Of a stretch of DNA of 8,159 bases, positions 6,695 to 8,159 are shown one piece after another. The notes below the pieces were generated by a model. The model saw nothing but the letters and a program-made list of their open reading frames with translations, made no database searches and had not been told where the DNA came from. Source of the DNA: Holophagaceae bacterium UBA706 (GTDB taxonomy: Bacteria > Acidobacteriota > Holophagae > Holophagales > Holophagaceae); NCBI GenBank assembly GCA_002298155.1, contig DBME01000033.1, positions 1 through 8,159 of the forward strand, in the 5' to 3' direction. The position numbers and the translations under genes were made by a program. How positions within the stretch are numbered: the first letter of the stretch is position 1; each line of letters starts with the position of its first letter.

Positions 6695-6787
6695 AGCGGG
6701 TCCCATGACCACGCAGTCCTCCTTGGCGCCGAGCACGGGTCGCGGGTTGCCGAGGAAGCGCCTCCAGGGGCGCCCGCAATGACCAAT
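6695..6787. other. Convergent intergenic spacer, no clear terminator
   Basis: This 93-bp gap lies between two convergent stop codons. I see only weak structures: GGTC-CCAT-GACC (6699-6710) and a 6-bp stem at 6758-6773 with no T run on either side. Two GGCGCC palindromes occur (6725-6730 and within 6768-6775). None is a convincing Rho-independent terminator. Confidence 0.4.
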
Positions 6788-7648
6788 TTATGGCTCGCCC
6801 TCCCTGGAAGTTCCTGTGACCCGGGCCTGCTCCAGGGCCAGAAGCGCCTCCTTGCGTTCCGTGCCCCAATAGAAGAAGCCGTAGGCCCCCGAATCCCGGA
6901 TGACCCGGTGACAGGGGATGAGGCAAGCGATGGGGTTCCTGCGGATGGCCGCCCCCACCGCGCGGGCCGTCACCTGGGGACCCACCGCCCGGGCCAGGCC
7001 CTGATAGGTGAGGACCTTCGCCTCCGGGATCCGGAGGAGCGCCTCCCACACCTTGAGCTGGAACGGCGTGCCCCTCAGGGTCAGGGCCAGGGACTGGTCC
7101 CGGATGCCGCGCAGCCGGTTGGCCAGTTCGGCCCCGAAGGGTTCCAGGAGGGCGGGGGACTCCTGGAAGATCCCTTCGGGCCACCGCCGCTCCAGTTCCT
7201 CCCGCGCGCCGACCAGACCGCTGGAATCCAGGAACGACAGGGCCACGAGGCGCCGATTCAGCACAGCAAAGAGGGCGTGCCCTAGGGGGGTGGGCAGGAC
7301 GGCCCAGTGGATCACCACGCCCTGGCCCCGGCGCTTGAACTGGCCCGGCGTCATGCCCTCCAGGTGGAGGAAGAGATCGTGCAGGCGACCCGTTCCCGAT
7401 AGCCCCACCGCATGGCTGGCTCCTTCCAGGGTCGCCCCCTCCCACAGGAGGTGGCGCGCGGTGCCCAGGGTGAGGAACTGGAGGAACCGTTTGGGACTCA
7501 CGCCGGCCCAGTTCTGGAAGACCCGTTGGAAATGGAAGGAACTCAGCCCCACCTCCTCTGCGACCGCCGTCAGCGGAGGCTGCTCCTTCGCCTTGCGGCA
7601 CAGGTATTCGATGGCTTCGGCGATTTGGGAATAGGCGTCCTTGACCAT
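6788..7648 (-). CDS. AraC-type HTH / O6-methylguanine-DNA methyltransferase fusion (short Ada-like)
   Basis: This 286-residue protein joins an AraC/XylS DNA-binding domain (about 1-107) to a suicidal DNA repair methyltransferase (about 115-275). The first HTH is around 24-46 (AVAEEVGLSSFHFQRVF) and the second around 73-95. The repair part has GTPFQLKVWEAL (193-204) and the active site IPCHRV (244-249) with acceptor Cys246. It ends with YWGTERKEALLALE (260-273). It should remove methyl groups from O6-methylguanine and probably regulates genes of the alkylation response. Unlike E. coli Ada (354 aa), it lacks the N-terminal zinc domain whose cysteine senses methylphosphotriesters. The ATG at 7648 is preferred, with a weak GAGA 6 nt upstream; a GTG at 7660 in frame would add four residues. 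It is divergent from the small heat-shock gene and shares its AT-rich upstream region. Confidence 0.93.
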   Translation of the reverse strand: MVKDAYSQIAEAIEYLCRKAKEQPPLTAVAEEVGLSSFHFQRVFQNWAGVSPKRFLQFLTLGTARHLLWEGATLEGASHAVGLSGTGRLHDLFLHLEGMTPGQFKRRGQGVVIHWAVLPTPLGHALFAVLNRRLVALSFLDSSGLVGAREELERRWPEGIFQESPALLEPFGAELANRLRGIRDQSLALTLRGTPFQLKVWEALLRIPEAKVLTYQGLARAVGPQVTARAVGAAIRRNPIACLIPCHRVIRDSGAYGFFYWGTERKEALLALEQARVTGTSREGEP

Positions 7649-7660
7649 TGGCGTTCTCAC

Positions 7661-7968
7661 ATGGAAATCAACGTTAGGAAAATGGCTGTTAATTACGACC
7701 GATCAGACAGCATCCTTGGTGTCCGACAAGTCTGGTAAAGAATGGGTCCAGGTGACCGGAAAGGAGACCCGATTCTTGCGAAAAAACAACCCGTACGATT
7801 CTCGTAATTGAATTAAAAATGTAAATAAGTTCAATGGAAAAATGCGAAAAACTAGAAATCAAAATTGCGAATCCATGAGGATGACCGATGCTTCACGTGT
7901 AACAAAAAACATCCTGTTGTCCTTGGCTGACGACTTGCTTGCCTTCACACAGCCAACCGGGAGAAACC
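7661..7968. promoter_or_regulatory. AT-rich divergent regulatory region (Ada-like gene / small heat-shock gene)
   Basis: This gene-free stretch differs sharply from its surroundings: 7781-7880 contains 30 G/C out of 100. It carries A-tracts at 7781-7786, 7815-7819, 7838-7842, 7847-7851, 7861-7864 and 7904-7909, which suggests intrinsic curvature. TGCGAA occurs three times in one orientation (7777, 7843, 7866), two of them as TGCGA followed by a run of A and then C. CGATTCT occurs at 7770-7776 and 7796-7802. An inverted repeat ATTGAA-N17-TTCAAT spans 7807-7835. AGGATG (7878-7883) and CATCCT (7910-7915) form a second. Nested dyads around 7704-7734 (CAGAC/GTCTG, CTTG/CAAG) lie on the side of the Ada-like gene. 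I find no CIRCE element and no clear sigma-70 promoter for either gene. Confidence 0.6.
7923..7939 (+). promoter_or_regulatory. Candidate sigma-54 (-24/-12) promoter
   Basis: The sequence TTGGC-N7-TTGCT places GG at 7925-7926 and GC at 7937-7938, exactly 12 bp apart as sigma-54 requires (consensus YTGGCACGNNNNTTGCW). TGGC and TTGCT match fully; the central ACG positions do not. Transcription would begin near 7950, giving a leader of about 19 nt that includes the Shine-Dalgarno at 7959-7963. It lies immediately upstream of the small heat-shock gene, with repeats 70-180 bp upstream that could bind an enhancer-binding activator. Confidence 0.45.
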
Positions 7969-8159
7969 ATGAACAACCGCCACCGCAACCACCGCCCGCG
8001 CAGCCAGGACTGTCCTGGCTCGGACGCGTTCGAAACCATCCGGAAGCTCATCAGCGCCTGCCCCCTCCAGGTCACCGAGGAGGAACTGGAGGCACCCGAC
8101 GGACTGGGCCCAGCCTTCGACGTGCGCGAAACCCGCGACGCCATCATGGTCCAGGCCGA
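7969..8159 (+). CDS. Small heat-shock protein (Hsp20/alpha-crystallin), N-terminal part
   Basis: 63 complete codons are present before the window ends, so the gene is partial at its 3' side. The first 45 residues are a variable, charged N-terminal arm (MNNRHRNHRPRSQD, then an acidic EEELEAPDG). Residues 49-63, AFDVRETRDAIMVQA, match the first strand of the alpha-crystallin domain, which in Hsp20 proteins reads '(P)xFxVxETxxAxxxxADLPG'. The next codon begins GA, consistent with that aspartate. Such proteins are ATP-independent holdases that keep unfolding proteins soluble and oligomerise in the cytoplasm. The start is supported by GGGAGA (7959-7964) 4-5 nt before the ATG. Expression may depend on sigma-54 (see the -24/-12 element just upstream). 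The identification rests on one short motif, so it is good but not certain. Confidence 0.78.
   Translation, partial: MNNRHRNHRPRSQDCPGSDAFETIRKLISACPLQVTEEELEAPDGLGPAFDVRETRDAIMVQA

Noticed and set aside
6758..6773. Hairpin GCGCCT/GGGCGC as a bidirectional terminator.
   Set aside because: The stem is only 6 bp including a wobble, and no T run follows on either strand.
7760..7811. Short leader peptide: AAAGGAG then TTG at 7776 with 11 codons.
   Set aside because: Non-ATG start, no regulatory residue pattern, and chance stop spacing in an AT-rich region; not supportable.

Overview
This is a GC-rich bacterial chromosomal segment with compact, mostly housekeeping content and no mobile element, CRISPR array, tRNA or rRNA. 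A respiring Gram-negative-type bacterium is suggested by a quinone-dependent (class 2) dihydroorotate dehydrogenase, a PilZ (c-di-GMP) protein, a type II lipoprotein signal and an apparent sigma-54 promoter. The overall flavour would fit Acidobacteriota (Holophaga/Geothrix type) or a delta-proteobacterial group such as the myxobacteria. That placement is inference only; no marker in the window settles it.

Layout, left to right. Positions 1-96 (minus) hold the first 32 codons of a probable membrane protein that runs off the left edge. It is divergent from a PilZ-domain protein with a receiver-like C-terminus (173-1300, plus). That gene converges on pyrD (1313-2380, minus) with only 12 bp between stop codons. 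pyrD is divergent from a COG2509-type FAD-dependent oxidoreductase (2500-4140, plus), followed by a strong terminator-like hairpin (4172-4206) that lies almost on the start codon of prfC, release factor 3 (4218-5783, plus). Next comes a tight two-gene unit: an uncharacterised 100-residue basic protein (5868-6170) and a small lipoprotein (6182-6694). Convergent to these is an AraC-type HTH / O6-methylguanine-DNA methyltransferase fusion (6788-7648, minus). A 30%-GC, A-tract-rich intergenic island of about 320 bp separates it from the divergent start of a small heat-shock protein (7969 to the right edge, partial).

The genes do not form one pathway: they cover c-di-GMP signalling, pyrimidine synthesis, an orphan redox enzyme, translation termination, an envelope lipoprotein, alkylation-damage repair and protein folding. 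The parts most worth a second look are regulatory: a correctly spaced -24/-12 (sigma-54) promoter in front of the small heat-shock gene with repeats upstream in an AT-rich curved island, and the hairpin on the prfC start. Among the proteins, the PilZ/pseudo-receiver architecture, the short Ada-like fusion without the N-terminal zinc domain, and the unrecognised small gene pair are the most interesting. I see no clear evidence for a new defence or biosynthetic system here.
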